A DNA stretch of 64,000 nt from Paenibacillus sp. DCT19 (GCF_003268635.1 NZ_CP029639.1:2801501-2865500), one strand, 5' to 3'. Positions 7,032 to 15,745 are shown, counted from the first letter of the stretch. Program-made: numbers and translations. Notes: generated by a model from the sequence alone, not told the origin.

Positions 7032-7640
7032 ATGAAACGTTTCGAAGATGAAGGGGCATATAAGTATAACTACTACTATCTACTTCATCGGGGGAAGCAG
7101 ATCGACGTTAAATGTAAGGAATGTGGTGGGCATGCGGTTATTTCTAAGTCTGGTGATCGGTTGGTGTGGGCGTGTTCCACTTGTTATGCTCAAGGTGCGG
7201 ATGAACCAAGCTATCGTTATGATGCTAAGGGAACTTGTGTCTTATGTGAACGATGGTTCAATGTGCAAGTCACGGATGAGAAAAGAACACCTCACCAATC
7301 AGCGCATGTGGAGTGCCCACATTGTGGTAAAGTCAATCAAGCTCTGTTGTATCGTCGAGAGACACATCGAGGGTATTATCCAGAAATTCGGGAAGGGCGA
7401 GATCCGATCTTTGGTATGGAGCTGTACTTTCTCGATCAGGTAAGAGGCAAGCACGTCTGGGCAGTCAATCGCGAACATTTGAATTATCTCATTGCATACA
7501 TCTCTGCAGATCTGCGAGTGAAGCCTGCCAACTCACCTATGAAAACGGCCTCGCATGCGATCCCTGCTTATATGAAAAATGCCAAAAATCGAGCGCAGGT
7601 TGTTCGCACACTAAAAAAGTTGCAGTATAAAACAGGATAA
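7032..7640 (+). CDS. Zinc-ribbon protein of unknown function
   Basis: A 202-residue soluble protein with two zinc ribbons in the first half: CKEC...CSTC and CVLC...CPHC (four CxxC pairs). The C-terminal half is basic, with no recognised domain (conserved-looking HAIPAYMKNAKNRAQVVRTL). ATG 7032 is preferred to the upstream TTG 7011 because AAAGGTGG lies 8-15 bases before it. It is the first gene of a probable operon running to 11.6 kb and may be driven by the Crp/Fnr-like box at 6834. The function is unknown; nucleic-acid binding is a guess. Confidence 0.8.
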   Translation: MKRFEDEGAYKYNYYYLLHRGKQIDVKCKECGGHAVISKSGDRLVWACSTCYAQGADEPSYRYDAKGTCVLCERWFNVQVTDEKRTPHQSAHVECPHCGKVNQALLYRRETHRGYYPEIREGRDPIFGMELYFLDQVRGKHVWAVNREHLNYLIAYISADLRVKPANSPMKTASHAIPAYMKNAKNRAQVVRTLKKLQYKTG

Positions 7641-7672
7641 CAAGCAAGAGATATTGTGGTGGAGGATTACGA

Positions 7673-8329
7673 ATGAAAAAAAGAGTATCACTGTCTGTTT
7701 TTGCATTCATTTTCGCTATGTTAAGTATTCCAGCATTTTTTATCATGCAAAGCTATGGTGTTTTTCAGAAAGAGAAAGTGCTATCAGACTATGCCTTAGC
7801 TATCGAAGTGAACGGCAAATCATATGCGACCTGGCCACTAATTAATGGTTATGCTGCGATGGACAAAGCTGAGGAGAACCGTCAATTTTACTACCGTATG
7901 GATACAAGTGGTCTTCAAAATCTGTTTCAATTAGCATACCAAGAATATGAGATTGAGCCGAATGATACGAACCCATATTTGGCGGGACAAATAAATTATT
8001 CATCTGACGCAATGAATTATGTCCAGGAAGAGCAGCAATATCTCAATGCCAACGACTTCATACCTATAGTGAAGGTGTTTAATCACGATGGTCAACTGAT
8101 CTATACATATGAAAAAACAGGCAAAGGCGATGGCAAATTAGTTCAGTCCATTATTCATCAAGGCATGACCCGTTCGAATGGCAATGGAAGCAGTAAGGCA
8201 GCCCGTGACCCGTATCTTAATATTACGGCATTGTTCCGGGATCAACTTCATATGGATGTTCAATTAACAGTGGATGAAGAACGTAAGATCGTTTCGATTC
8301 GAATCAATAAACCGGAGGCGAGATCATGA
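7673..8329 (+). CDS. Uncharacterised membrane-anchored or secreted protein
   Basis: 218 residues: a basic MKKR start, one hydrophobic helix (about 6-27), then an extracytoplasmic domain with no family I recognise. Near residues 100-165 it contains LAGQINYSSDAMNYVQEEQ and a basic, Ser/Gly-rich loop. GTGGAGG precedes the ATG at the right distance. Its stop overlaps the start of the next gene (ATGA), so the two are translationally coupled. Confidence 0.75.
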   Translation: MKKRVSLSVFAFIFAMLSIPAFFIMQSYGVFQKEKVLSDYALAIEVNGKSYATWPLINGYAAMDKAEENRQFYYRMDTSGLQNLFQLAYQEYEIEPNDTNPYLAGQINYSSDAMNYVQEEQQYLNANDFIPIVKVFNHDGQLIYTYEKTGKGDGKLVQSIIHQGMTRSNGNGSSKAARDPYLNITALFRDQLHMDVQLTVDEERKIVSIRINKPEARS

Positions 8330-8883
8330 ATGAATTAGGAGTACAACAAGGCCCAGCCTACCTCGAAGGATTGGTACAGAACTTGAAGAAGGAACAAGCT
8401 CATGAAGTAGAGTGGAATGGAAAAGTACAAACGCCAGATGGTCACGACAAGTTCCATATCTTTTATTATGGTGACTTGATCGACGATGATCTCATAAGCT
8501 GGCAGGATTCGACACCACTACTTGTGTATGCAGAGCATACCGTAACGGGTGAGCGTTATCTGCTCTTTGATGCTGCCAAACATGGCTATGATGCCATGTT
8601 ATGTGAAACGTATCCTGAGGATGAGCTTAAAAATAGGCCTTTGCGTCCTTATCTGGACGTAGAAGGAGAGGATATTTTTGAAGTGTATTTAACTGCCTTC
8701 TATAATGTGCCGTATGATGATGAGTTAGGGGAAGATGTCAATGAAGATGGAACCTATGAACTGATCACAGGTGAACATCTGAATTTTGACTTAGTAAAAC
8801 GTAATGGATATGATGCATTTGCAATTCAGATTACAAACCGTAAAGGGGTCACAACGGAGATTGTTCAGGAAGAGTTGGCGTAA
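8326..8883 (+). CDS. Uncharacterised acidic protein
   Basis: 185 residues, strongly acidic (DDDLISW, DDELGEDVNEDGTYEL) and soluble, with no recognised motif. The start overlaps the stop of the previous gene by four bases (ATGA) and has GGAGG upstream. Acidic, small, soluble proteins coupled to SUKH genes are often immunity-like, but nothing in the sequence proves that. Confidence 0.72.
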   Translation: MNELGVQQGPAYLEGLVQNLKKEQAHEVEWNGKVQTPDGHDKFHIFYYGDLIDDDLISWQDSTPLLVYAEHTVTGERYLLFDAAKHGYDAMLCETYPEDELKNRPLRPYLDVEGEDIFEVYLTAFYNVPYDDELGEDVNEDGTYELITGEHLNFDLVKRNGYDAFAIQITNRKGVTTEIVQEELA

Positions 8884-8935
8884 GGTGGGCTAACTACTAT
8901 AAATAGCATGATCTGAAGATGGGGGATGTCATCCT

Positions 8936-9688
8936 ATGTATATCGTATCTCAGGCAATGAAGCCCATAACGGCTGAAGAACTGAACCTTTTTGAAGAACA
9001 ACATAAAATCTCATTACCTTCATCCTATCGTAGATGGCTCGAGCAGTACGGGGAGGGCACTTACACTGGCTGGATGAATATACAGCGGCCCGATCGAGAT
9101 GTGCTAGCTCCTTTTGTTGAATATGACTTCTGGATTCATACGGAGGATACACCAATTAGTCAGCGTCAATTACAGGAATGTGTGAGTATCGGAAGTTCAG
9201 TGGATGGAGACTTCTTGGCGGTACACCCTCAGGTCGAGGGATTGCTCTGGTTTCCGCGCCATGATGAACATATTACTGTATGGGCTTGTGAGGATGCGGA
9301 ATTTGGTGAACTGCTAGATCGAATATACTGTGGATATTATCAACAAGACAAGCCGTTAACTCCACATTATTATGAACCGTGGAATGAATTACGACACCAC
9401 ACATTTTATCATGTTGAGAATGGTGAGCAAGGTGATTCCTTATATGAGGTGGCTCAACGCTGTAAAAAGGAATTTAAGTGGGATGTTGTGATGGAGAATG
9501 AGCATACCTGTATGTTATTTATGGCATCAATAGGCGGTTATCTGCGTTTTAATTATGCCTACGGTAGAGAAGTCGCCATGTTCTACGAAGAAACAGGTGA
9601 TTCAGGTGGAGGTAGGGATCACGAGCTGCATTTGTTCTTAATCGCACATCATTGTCGCCCTGTACATATCGGTGGAGTGGAGGAATGA
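8936..9688 (+). CDS. SMI1/KNR4 (SUKH) family protein
   Basis: 250 residues. The N-terminal 100 residues carry the SUKH signature: E-x2-LPSSYRRWLEQYGEG, then aromatic/acidic turns and GDFLAVHP. The family includes immunity proteins of bacterial polymorphic toxin systems and yeast Smi1. The C-terminal part (from about 160) is an unassigned extension that ends with acidic and Gly-rich segments. GGGGGATG precedes the ATG; M8 is an alternative start. It is followed after 4 bases by a beta-propeller-like gene. Confidence 0.85.
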   Translation: MYIVSQAMKPITAEELNLFEEQHKISLPSSYRRWLEQYGEGTYTGWMNIQRPDRDVLAPFVEYDFWIHTEDTPISQRQLQECVSIGSSVDGDFLAVHPQVEGLLWFPRHDEHITVWACEDAEFGELLDRIYCGYYQQDKPLTPHYYEPWNELRHHTFYHVENGEQGDSLYEVAQRCKKEFKWDVVMENEHTCMLFMASIGGYLRFNYAYGREVAMFYEETGDSGGGRDHELHLFLIAHHCRPVHIGGVEE

Positions 9689-9692
9689 TTAA

Positions 9693-10994
9693 TTGAGTTG
9701 GTTAAACGAGAAGATTGCACAGCAGTGGCGTCAAGAAGGTAGACGTTATGCACTACATGTGAATGAATTTGTACGCAAAAGTATAGCTGGTGAGACCCCA
9801 GATGAATCCGAGCTGGAGAATGATGGTCGAGCCAGTTTTAGTGCTGAAGTCTGGGAGATGGTGAAACAGGCAAATGCGCAAGAGGATGTGCTTCGCCTAC
9901 GAGCTGAATTGCCGCCTGCTTCATGGCCTATGAGTGAACAGTTTCAGTCTGTTATGCAGGCAGTACAGGTTGTTGGATTTATCGCACAGGATGTCGTTGT
10001 ATTTAATATTGGCGGTCATACGCAGGATGGCGCCGTATACACCGCAGATTCACAAGGAGTAATCGCTTCTGCCCATTATCATTTTGCGGGATGCTCACCC
10101 GATGGCGTTGATTATGCGTTAGCGGATGAAACTGTTATTCGAATCATTCGAAGGCCTGACCGGCATTTGGAAGGTCAAGAGCTTGCTATGTATCACTGGG
10201 AAGATATTCAGTCTAGTCTTCATAACACGCTTCCTCAGATCGAGTCGCTCGCAGATTGTGAATATCCGGAACGTTCACTTATTGAGCTGATCCCATTCAA
10301 CGATGGGCAATCTCTTCTTATTTTGTCCACGTATGGCGTTCATCTGGTCGAACAATCCCAAGTTTCCTTGCTTCATCCCGATCCGTCGGAGATTCAGGAA
10401 TATGAATTGGAAGATACCCAAATTGATATGGGTCATGCGGCAGTTTCAAGGGATGGACGCTGGATTGCCTTTGGCAGTCAGGTGAGTAACCACATGTTAC
10501 TGGATCGGACTCAGGATCATACGTATTCTTTGTATCCGGAAATTAGCTACCCTCATCATGCAATTTTCACCCAAGATAATCGTACCGTTTGGTTTAATGC
10601 ATGTCACTTCTATAACGGTGTTACGATTCAGGTTAAGCTGGATGAAGTAGAGGTCAATGAGAAGAAAGAAGATTGGCCAATTATGGATGAGAATGCACGT
10701 GTGTATGCCTCGGCAGAGACTAAGCAAGGCATTGTGATTGGGGATGCATATGGTTATCTACGTTGTGTAGGCACTCAGGGACAGGAGGTATGGCGTCATT
10801 TTGTAGGCGGTACAATCTCGTCCATCGTGGTCTCGCCTGATCAATCCAAGCTTGCAGTAGGAACATACAGTGGCATGCTGCATGTTCTCGATTTAACTTC
10901 AGAAGGGATGGACGATTACGGCATTGGCACAGGCACGATTCGTGAATGCGAGCGTTATGTGTTATGGCGGGGAGAAAACCCAATGCGCTGGTAG
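9693..10994 (+). CDS. Beta-propeller (WD40/PQQ-like) protein of unknown function
   Basis: 433 residues, starting at TTG with GTGGAGG 9 bases upstream. The C-terminal two thirds show blade-like repeats: SRDGRWIAFGSQ, TQDNRTVWFNA, IVIGDAYGYLRCVGTQGQ, SPDQSKLAVGTYSGMLHVLD. The N-terminal ~90 residues are helical and polar. There is no signal peptide, so it is cytosolic. Propellers of this type usually serve as protein-binding scaffolds. Position between two SUKH genes in tight operon spacing suggests a shared role. I see no catalytic motif. Confidence 0.75.
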   Translation: MSWLNEKIAQQWRQEGRRYALHVNEFVRKSIAGETPDESELENDGRASFSAEVWEMVKQANAQEDVLRLRAELPPASWPMSEQFQSVMQAVQVVGFIAQDVVVFNIGGHTQDGAVYTADSQGVIASAHYHFAGCSPDGVDYALADETVIRIIRRPDRHLEGQELAMYHWEDIQSSLHNTLPQIESLADCEYPERSLIELIPFNDGQSLLILSTYGVHLVEQSQVSLLHPDPSEIQEYELEDTQIDMGHAAVSRDGRWIAFGSQVSNHMLLDRTQDHTYSLYPEISYPHHAIFTQDNRTVWFNACHFYNGVTIQVKLDEVEVNEKKEDWPIMDENARVYASAETKQGIVIGDAYGYLRCVGTQGQEVWRHFVGGTISSIVVSPDQSKLAVGTYSGMLHVLDLTSEGMDDYGIGTGTIRECERYVLWRGENPMRW

Positions 10995-11023
10995 GACGTT
11001 AGGGAGAATAAGGAGGACTTTTG

Positions 11024-11635
11024 TTGAAATCAGATATACACTCCAGGATCGATCAACTAATGGACGCTTTGCATCAATTGTTGGATGTTAAAGTGGTGGA
11101 TGAAGAGATTAATGAATTGTACCAACAGTATAAACAGATCGATTGTACCTCCAAGGAGAGTTTGGCGGCGTTTGAAGCGGATTTTGATATTAAGTTGCCA
11201 GCGGATTTTCGTGCTTTTTACGAACGTAAAAATGGCAGTGGTTACGGATTTCATGTGTTGTACCCTGGGGATGAAGAGGAGCAACGGAGTATTCCATTCT
11301 ATCTGATGTCCTTGGATGAAATTCGTGAGACCAAACGATTCTTTTGTGAAGTGGATGAAAAGCTAGAAGAGCATTATTCTGAGGAAGAGATTCGCAAGCT
11401 CGATCCCGAGATTAAACCATTTTTATTCCATAAGCAGTGGATACCTTTTGCAACGATGGCAGGTGGTTCGCTGTATATCATGCTGGATTTTGATCCAACA
11501 GAGCAGGGCAAGTATGGGCAAATTATTATGTATGTGCATGATCCGGATTTTGTCTATTATCTTAACGAATCATTCGAAGAACTACTTGAAGCATCCAATC
11601 GAAATCTCAGTTTGAAGGATGAAATCGATTATTGA
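11024..11635 (+). CDS. SMI1/KNR4 (SUKH) family protein
   Basis: 203 residues with a SUKH core: a helical N-terminus, LAAFEADFDIKLPADFRAFY, then the domain's beta strands and the WIPFATMAGGSLYIMLDFDP segment near residue 145. Of two in-frame TTG codons (11021 and 11024) the second sits 7 bases from AGGAGG and is preferred. It is the last gene of the 7.0-11.6 kb cluster and the second SUKH copy in it. Immunity to a polymorphic toxin is the best-known role of the family; no toxin gene is seen here. Confidence 0.85.
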   Translation: MKSDIHSRIDQLMDALHQLLDVKVVDEEINELYQQYKQIDCTSKESLAAFEADFDIKLPADFRAFYERKNGSGYGFHVLYPGDEEEQRSIPFYLMSLDEIRETKRFFCEVDEKLEEHYSEEEIRKLDPEIKPFLFHKQWIPFATMAGGSLYIMLDFDPTEQGKYGQIIMYVHDPDFVYYLNESFEELLEASNRNLSLKDEIDY

Positions 11636-11643
11636 CGAACGAA

Positions 11644-11672
11644 GACAGGAGCTACATCAAGTAGCACCTGTC
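11644..11672. terminator. Hairpin between convergent genes
   Basis: GACAGG-A-GCTAC pairs with GTAGC-A-CCTGTC around a five-base loop. No clear T tract follows on the plus strand, so its termination strength is uncertain. Confidence 0.55.
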
Positions 11673-11686
11673 TGTGATTAATTACC

Positions 11687-12049
11687 TTACCACTGGAACA
11701 AGCGATGACCGTGAGATCCGCCGCCCGGTCCTCCACCATGAGGACCCCCTGGGTAGCCGCCGCCCGGTCCCCCACCATGAGAACCCCCTGGGTAGCCGCC
11801 GCCCGGTCCCCCACCATGAGGACCCCCTGGGTAGCCGCCGCCTGGTCCTCCACCGTGAGGACCACCCGGATAGCCGCCACCTGGATAACCACCATGCCAC
11901 CATGGGCCGCCTCCGATTGGATAGGGGAGCGGGATGGGGAAGAAGGGTGGGTACGGATAAGGGTAGGGATAAGGTGGAGGTGGTGGATAATATGGATAAG
12001 GATACCCTGTAGGTGAAGGGTACTGAACAGAGCGTAAATCATATACCAT
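11687..12049 (-). CDS. Gly/Pro/Tyr/His-rich tandem-repeat protein
   Basis: About 120 residues of low complexity. After MVYDLRSVQ comes a Pro/Tyr region (PYPYYPPPPPYPYPYPYPP), then IPLPYPIGGGPWWHGG, then a 13-residue unit GGGYPGGPHGGGP repeated about four times, ending SHGHRLFQW. ATG 12049 has GGGAGG 8 bases upstream; an upstream in-frame extension to 12115 has no good ribosome site. There is no signal peptide or cysteine. Such compositions occur in spore coat and exosporium proteins of Bacillales, which I consider likely but unproven. Confidence 0.68.
   Translation of the reverse strand: MVYDLRSVQYPSPTGYPYPYYPPPPPYPYPYPYPPFFPIPLPYPIGGGPWWHGGYPGGGYPGGPHGGGPGGGYPGGPHGGGPGGGYPGGSHGGGPGGGYPGGPHGGGPGGGSHGHRLFQW
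11711..11880. repeat. 39-bp tandem repeat inside the Gly-rich gene
   Basis: Units begin with CCCCCTGGGTAGCCGCCG at 11745, 11784 and 11823, and a diverged copy starts at 11862; a partial unit precedes. The exact 39-bp spacing encodes the 13-residue peptide repeat, so copy number can vary without a frameshift. GC content is far above the surroundings. Confidence 0.9.
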
Positions 12050-12155
12050 GATTGTGCCTCCCATTAGTTCGAATGATGATATCAGCCTATGCCTGAATGC
12101 ATGCTCATGACACAAAACAAATTCAGTACGAACATAACAGTGGAGGAGGAAGTGA

Positions 12156-13238
12156 ATGATAGCTGTATCTTTATATACCGATCCAAGAGAAACTGCCTAT
12201 AATCAGCTTATTGATGAATTAATAGAGAAGACGGATCGCTTCTTAATCGTGGATCGAGAATATGCATTAGATGATACACCTGAACGGGTTGCTCAAGTTT
12301 TAGATCAATTGGAGCCCTATCTAATCGAAGTTTTCACAATGGATGAGGCGATGGTAAGAGAGCGATCTATGCATAATAGTAAGATAAACAGTCATGCGAT
12401 GTACTCCAGCGGCAGTTATTACATATATTCATGCACTCCAGAGTCTGGGCAAGTGCTTAAGCAAGAGGCTACTCGATTTGGGGATTGGTCGTACCCCTCA
12501 TTACCAGATGATCTCTGTTTTCTAAAGGAAGATGGCAGCGATTACTTCTATACCGTGGCACATGAAGGAATGTATGGCATGGGAATTACGGAGGAAGAAG
12601 CGAGCGGGTTAATGGAGCGCATTCCCGGCTTATTTTTCAAATTACAACGGCATGAGCAGTTTGATTGCTTCCTTGATGATGCCATCCAACACCAGACAGA
12701 TCGTCTCAATATAACGGGCTATCTATTGTCTGAAATTCCAGATCGCATTCGCGAGCTCAAGCAATTGAAGGAACTTGAAGTTTTTGAGCAACATGTGAGT
12801 GAGCTTCCCCAGGCTTTCTTCGAATTGACCGCATTGGAGAAGTTGACCATTATGACAGCCGATCTGAAGGGGATCCCGCAAGATATTGGGAAGCTTACTC
12901 AGCTCAAGGAGCTTACGATTTATGGTGGCAGTGCGTATCATGTCGAACCTGGATGGAAACCCAAGCCTAAGCGGGAACTGGAGCTAAAACATATCCCTGC
13001 TGAGATTGGTGAACTGACAGAGTTAGTGAGCTTGAATATAGGTTACTCAGGAATTCGGGAGTTGCCTCCAGAGCTAGCGAAATTGAAGAAACTGAAGTGG
13101 CTAAATATCACTAATAGTCTGATTGAAGGAACTCCTGATGTGGTGTCTCAGATGCACTGGGTAGAACATGTTTGCTTGAGTGAACATTCTCTCGGTCTCA
13201 GTGTAGAAGCCCTGCTGGATGAGGAAAAAATAGAGTAA
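12156..13238 (+). CDS. Leucine-rich-repeat protein
   Basis: 360 residues. The N-terminal half (about 1-180) has no recognised domain. From about residue 185, leucine-rich repeats of about 23 residues run to the end (LTALEKLTIMTADLKGIPQD, IGKLTQLKELTIYGG, IGELTELVSLNIGYSGI, LAKLKKLKWLNITNS). No signal peptide or anchor, so it is probably cytosolic and protein-binding. TGGAGGAGG lies before the ATG. It has its own terminator and lies in the accessory cluster with the SUKH genes. Confidence 0.85.
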   Translation: MIAVSLYTDPRETAYNQLIDELIEKTDRFLIVDREYALDDTPERVAQVLDQLEPYLIEVFTMDEAMVRERSMHNSKINSHAMYSSGSYYIYSCTPESGQVLKQEATRFGDWSYPSLPDDLCFLKEDGSDYFYTVAHEGMYGMGITEEEASGLMERIPGLFFKLQRHEQFDCFLDDAIQHQTDRLNITGYLLSEIPDRIRELKQLKELEVFEQHVSELPQAFFELTALEKLTIMTADLKGIPQDIGKLTQLKELTIYGGSAYHVEPGWKPKPKRELELKHIPAEIGELTELVSLNIGYSGIRELPPELAKLKKLKWLNITNSLIEGTPDVVSQMHWVEHVCLSEHSLGLSVEALLDEEKIE

Positions 13239-13246
13239 CATAGCTA

Positions 13247-13279
13247 CCCCTAATAGACGTTTTCTATTCAGGGGTTTTT
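13247..13279 (+). terminator. Terminator of the LRR gene
   Basis: CCCCTAATAGA pairs imperfectly with TCTATTCAGGGG and is followed by five T, 9 bases after the stop codon. Confidence 0.85.
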
Positions 13280-13383
13280 GTCATTTCGGTTTAACGTTCA
13301 GAATTGGGCTCACGAATGTAGGCTGATGACATAAGCTGGCGTATAGGTTTTTACCTAACCGTAGAATGAAGGGCAGGCGTTAA

Positions 13384-14163
13384 ATGTTGGCAACCTCGAA
13401 TATGGATTACACGTCACCGAATACTGAATTCACCTATGATGTGAATCAAAATTTACTATTTAAGAAAGACGAACGAAATTATATCAATTCCCTCTCTATC
13501 GAACAGCTCAATACCCTAGGCAATACCTCATTGTTGGACATTTTTCTCAGCACTGGAAACGTAGTAGAGCCTCATATTCATCAGAATGCAACTGAACTGG
13601 TCTATTGTATTAGTGGTGCAGCTGTTGTCTCACTAATCAATCCTTTTACGAACGAATTGTTGAATTTTCCGATTACTCCCGGTCAAGTGGCGAATGTACC
13701 ACAAGGCTGGTGGCATTACGAAATTGCTACTGTAGATGATACTCACTTACTGGCGATTTTTGATGCACCTGTGCCTGAAGCTATTTTTGGTTCAGATATT
13801 CTGCGCCTTACGCCTCCTAGTGTACTTGCTCATACCTATTGTCTGGATGAGGCGCAAGTCCAAGCTACCTTGGCTCCAATCCAGAAGACCGTGTTTATTG
13901 GCCCACCCGCGGATTGCGTGACAGGTGTCTCCACCTCTCCTAACGCTGTATGCAAACCGAATAACCAAGCAAACAACCAGCCCCATGTAAATGCCCAGCC
14001 TTATGTCCAATTACAGACTTCACTTCACGCAGAGCATTCGTATGGAGATGCCGTGAATCCAGCTTATGAACATTTGCCCAACGCGTCTTACATGTTGCCG
14101 ACTTCAAACTATACGCCATATACGATGCAGCGGCAGTTGATTGGTAATGGTTGGAGGTACTGA
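13384..14163 (+). CDS. Cupin-domain protein
   Basis: 259 residues. The two cupin motifs are present at about 60-80 and 99-112: EPHIHQNATELVYCISG (H-x-H-x4-E metal ligands) and GQVANVPQGWWHYE (fourth ligand His). This resembles a single domain of oxalate-decarboxylase/germin-like bicupins. The C-terminal ~70 residues are Asn/Gln/His/Tyr-rich and low in complexity. A paralogue with a different tail is at 27563. There is no signal peptide. The enzyme activity, if any, is unknown; a spore or surface role has been seen for some such proteins, but the sequence does not show it. Confidence 0.85.
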   Translation: MLATSNMDYTSPNTEFTYDVNQNLLFKKDERNYINSLSIEQLNTLGNTSLLDIFLSTGNVVEPHIHQNATELVYCISGAAVVSLINPFTNELLNFPITPGQVANVPQGWWHYEIATVDDTHLLAIFDAPVPEAIFGSDILRLTPPSVLAHTYCLDEAQVQATLAPIQKTVFIGPPADCVTGVSTSPNAVCKPNNQANNQPHVNAQPYVQLQTSLHAEHSYGDAVNPAYEHLPNASYMLPTSNYTPYTMQRQLIGNGWRY

Positions 14164-14197
14164 TCATTCATCAATGTTATAAAAAATATGAGAATCT

Positions 14198-14224
14198 TGT
14201 CACAGATGGAGCTCTTCATTTGTC
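14198..14224 (+). promoter_or_regulatory. ECF41-type promoter
   Basis: A -35 element TGTCACA at 14198-14204, a 16-base spacer and a -10 element TGTC at 14221-14224 match the published ECF41 promoter form (TGTCACA-N16-CGTC) with one base different in the -10. It lies 36 bases before the AhpD-like gene, which is followed by an ECF41 sigma gene. Confidence 0.75.
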
Positions 14225-14259
14225 TTCAGGTTGTAAACCAATTTACGGAGGCGAATGTA

Positions 14260-14706
14260 ATGAAATTAAGATTGAACTATAGGAAAGTAAACCCAAGTGC
14301 GTATAAAGCGATGATGGCACTTGAACAATATGTATCTGGGCAAATGGAGGACAAGGTATTATACGAGCTGCTCAAAATCCGGGTATCTCAAATTAACGGT
14401 TGTTCCTTTTGCCTGGATATGCACGCTAAAGACCTGATGAAATTGGGGGATTACGCAGATCATATTCTGCTGTTAAGTGTATGGCGCGAAGTGCCTTTGT
14501 TTACAGAAAAAGAACGTGTTATGCTGGAGCTTGCTGAAACGGTGACTGAGATTTCGCATCAAGGCGTGCCAACAGAGCTGATTAATAAAATACGGGAGCA
14601 TTTCAGTGAAGCAGAACTGGTGGATCTGATCATGGCGATTAATACGATTAATAGCTGGAACCGGATTGCAATTACAACAGGCATGTATCCGGGATGTTTT
14701 AATTAA
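14260..14706 (+). CDS. Carboxymuconolactone decarboxylase/AhpD-like protein
   Basis: 148 residues with the AhpD-type active centre CSFCLDMH (C-x2-C-x3-H) preceded by the conserved helix KVLYELLKIRVSQINGC. Such proteins are alkylhydroperoxidase-like reductases or decarboxylases; the substrate is unknown. ATG 14260 with ACGGAGG upstream is preferred to the upstream in-frame ATG 14188, which would overlap the promoter. It lies 49 bases before an ECF41 sigma gene, the standard partner of this family, and behind an ECF41-like promoter, so it is the probable regulon target. Confidence 0.9.
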   Translation: MKLRLNYRKVNPSAYKAMMALEQYVSGQMEDKVLYELLKIRVSQINGCSFCLDMHAKDLMKLGDYADHILLLSVWREVPLFTEKERVMLELAETVTEISHQGVPTELINKIREHFSEAELVDLIMAINTINSWNRIAITTGMYPGCFN

Positions 14707-14755
14707 ATCAATATTCGATTAGTTCCGAAACCATCTGCCAGAGGAGGCTGTTCAT

Positions 14756-15682
14756 ATGAATTCCAAACCACTCCCCAATGAACCAGAATTGTCTTCTCTG
14801 GAAGTTGGTGAACTATATACTCGTTACAAATCTTATGCATTCGCCGTCGCCTATCGCATGCTTGGAAGTGTTGTTGAGGCGGAAGACATTGTGCAGGACT
14901 GTTTCACTGGTCTTCAAAGTCAACCTTCCACGGTGATTCATAACCCTAAGTCGTATATTGCTAAACTCGTGGTGAACCGGAGTTTGAATGTGCTCAACTC
15001 TGCCCGTAATCAACGCGAACATTATATCGGAGAATGGTTGCCTGAACCACTTTCGGATCGGGAAACTGGCTTAGAAATGGAAGTGGAGCAGAAAGAGATG
15101 ATCTCATACGCATACCTCGTTATGTTAGAATGTCTCTCGCCAACAGAGCGCGCGGTCTTTGTTCTGCGTGAGGCATTTCAGTATGACTATCAGACGATTG
15201 CAGATTGGCTTGGAAAAAGTGAAAGTAACTGCCGGCAGATTTTCAGCCGTGCGAAGCGGAATTTACCAGATGATTTATCCTCTGTGCCACGAGCACAGAC
15301 GACGAATAAGGCTCATGAGCAGATGCTGGAGCGTTTCACTACCGCTTTTCTGAATTATGATGTCAATGCAATGATGGAAATGTTGGCTGAAGAGCCTGTG
15401 TTTACTGCCGATGGCGGTGGACGTGTGCATACAGTCATGAGATCAATGAAGGTGTACAAAGGTGTATTAGCACTACTTACTTCACGCAAAGTGCTAACTC
15501 GCTTACGATCACGGCAATGGGTTTCCACACCAATTAATGGAGAGCTTCAGTTAGCTTTACTGGACGATGGACAAGTAACCGAGGTTCTGTGTCTGGAGTT
15601 CGACTCGACTGGAGAACGGATTCGGGGCGTGTACCTGATGGTGAATCCGGAGAAACTGGGATCGATTTTTGTGAACATATGA
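14756..15682 (+). CDS. ECF41 (SigJ-like) RNA polymerase sigma factor with SnoaL-like C-terminal domain
   Basis: 308 residues: sigma region 2 (about 20-85, with AYRMLGSVVEAEDIVQD), region 4 (about 125-175, with LSPTERAVFVLREAF and SESNCRQIFSRAKR), then a SnoaL-like domain. The two ECF41 signatures are visible: DGGGR (from TADGGGRVHTV) and NPEKL near the end (VNPEKLGSI). ECF41 factors have no separate anti-sigma; the C-terminal extension modulates activity. AGAGGAGG precedes the ATG. It probably drives the AhpD-like gene and itself from the promoter at 14198. Confidence 0.95.
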   Translation: MNSKPLPNEPELSSLEVGELYTRYKSYAFAVAYRMLGSVVEAEDIVQDCFTGLQSQPSTVIHNPKSYIAKLVVNRSLNVLNSARNQREHYIGEWLPEPLSDRETGLEMEVEQKEMISYAYLVMLECLSPTERAVFVLREAFQYDYQTIADWLGKSESNCRQIFSRAKRNLPDDLSSVPRAQTTNKAHEQMLERFTTAFLNYDVNAMMEMLAEEPVFTADGGGRVHTVMRSMKVYKGVLALLTSRKVLTRLRSRQWVSTPINGELQLALLDDGQVTEVLCLEFDSTGERIRGVYLMVNPEKLGSIFVNI

Positions 15683-15745
15683 AATATAGAACAGCATCAT
15701 GCCAAGGAAGTTGGTATATGAACTTGAGGAAATATGAACTTAAAG

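Noticed and set aside
11711..11880. Regularly spaced 39-bp repeats that could suggest a CRISPR array
   Set aside because: Units are directly adjacent with no unique spacers and encode an in-frame peptide repeat on the minus strand; no cas genes are near.
11674..12016. Plus-strand open frames across the Gly-rich repeat
   Set aside because: They are readings of the 39-bp repeat in other frames; only the minus-strand frame has a good ribosome site (GGGAGG) and a natural protein beginning.
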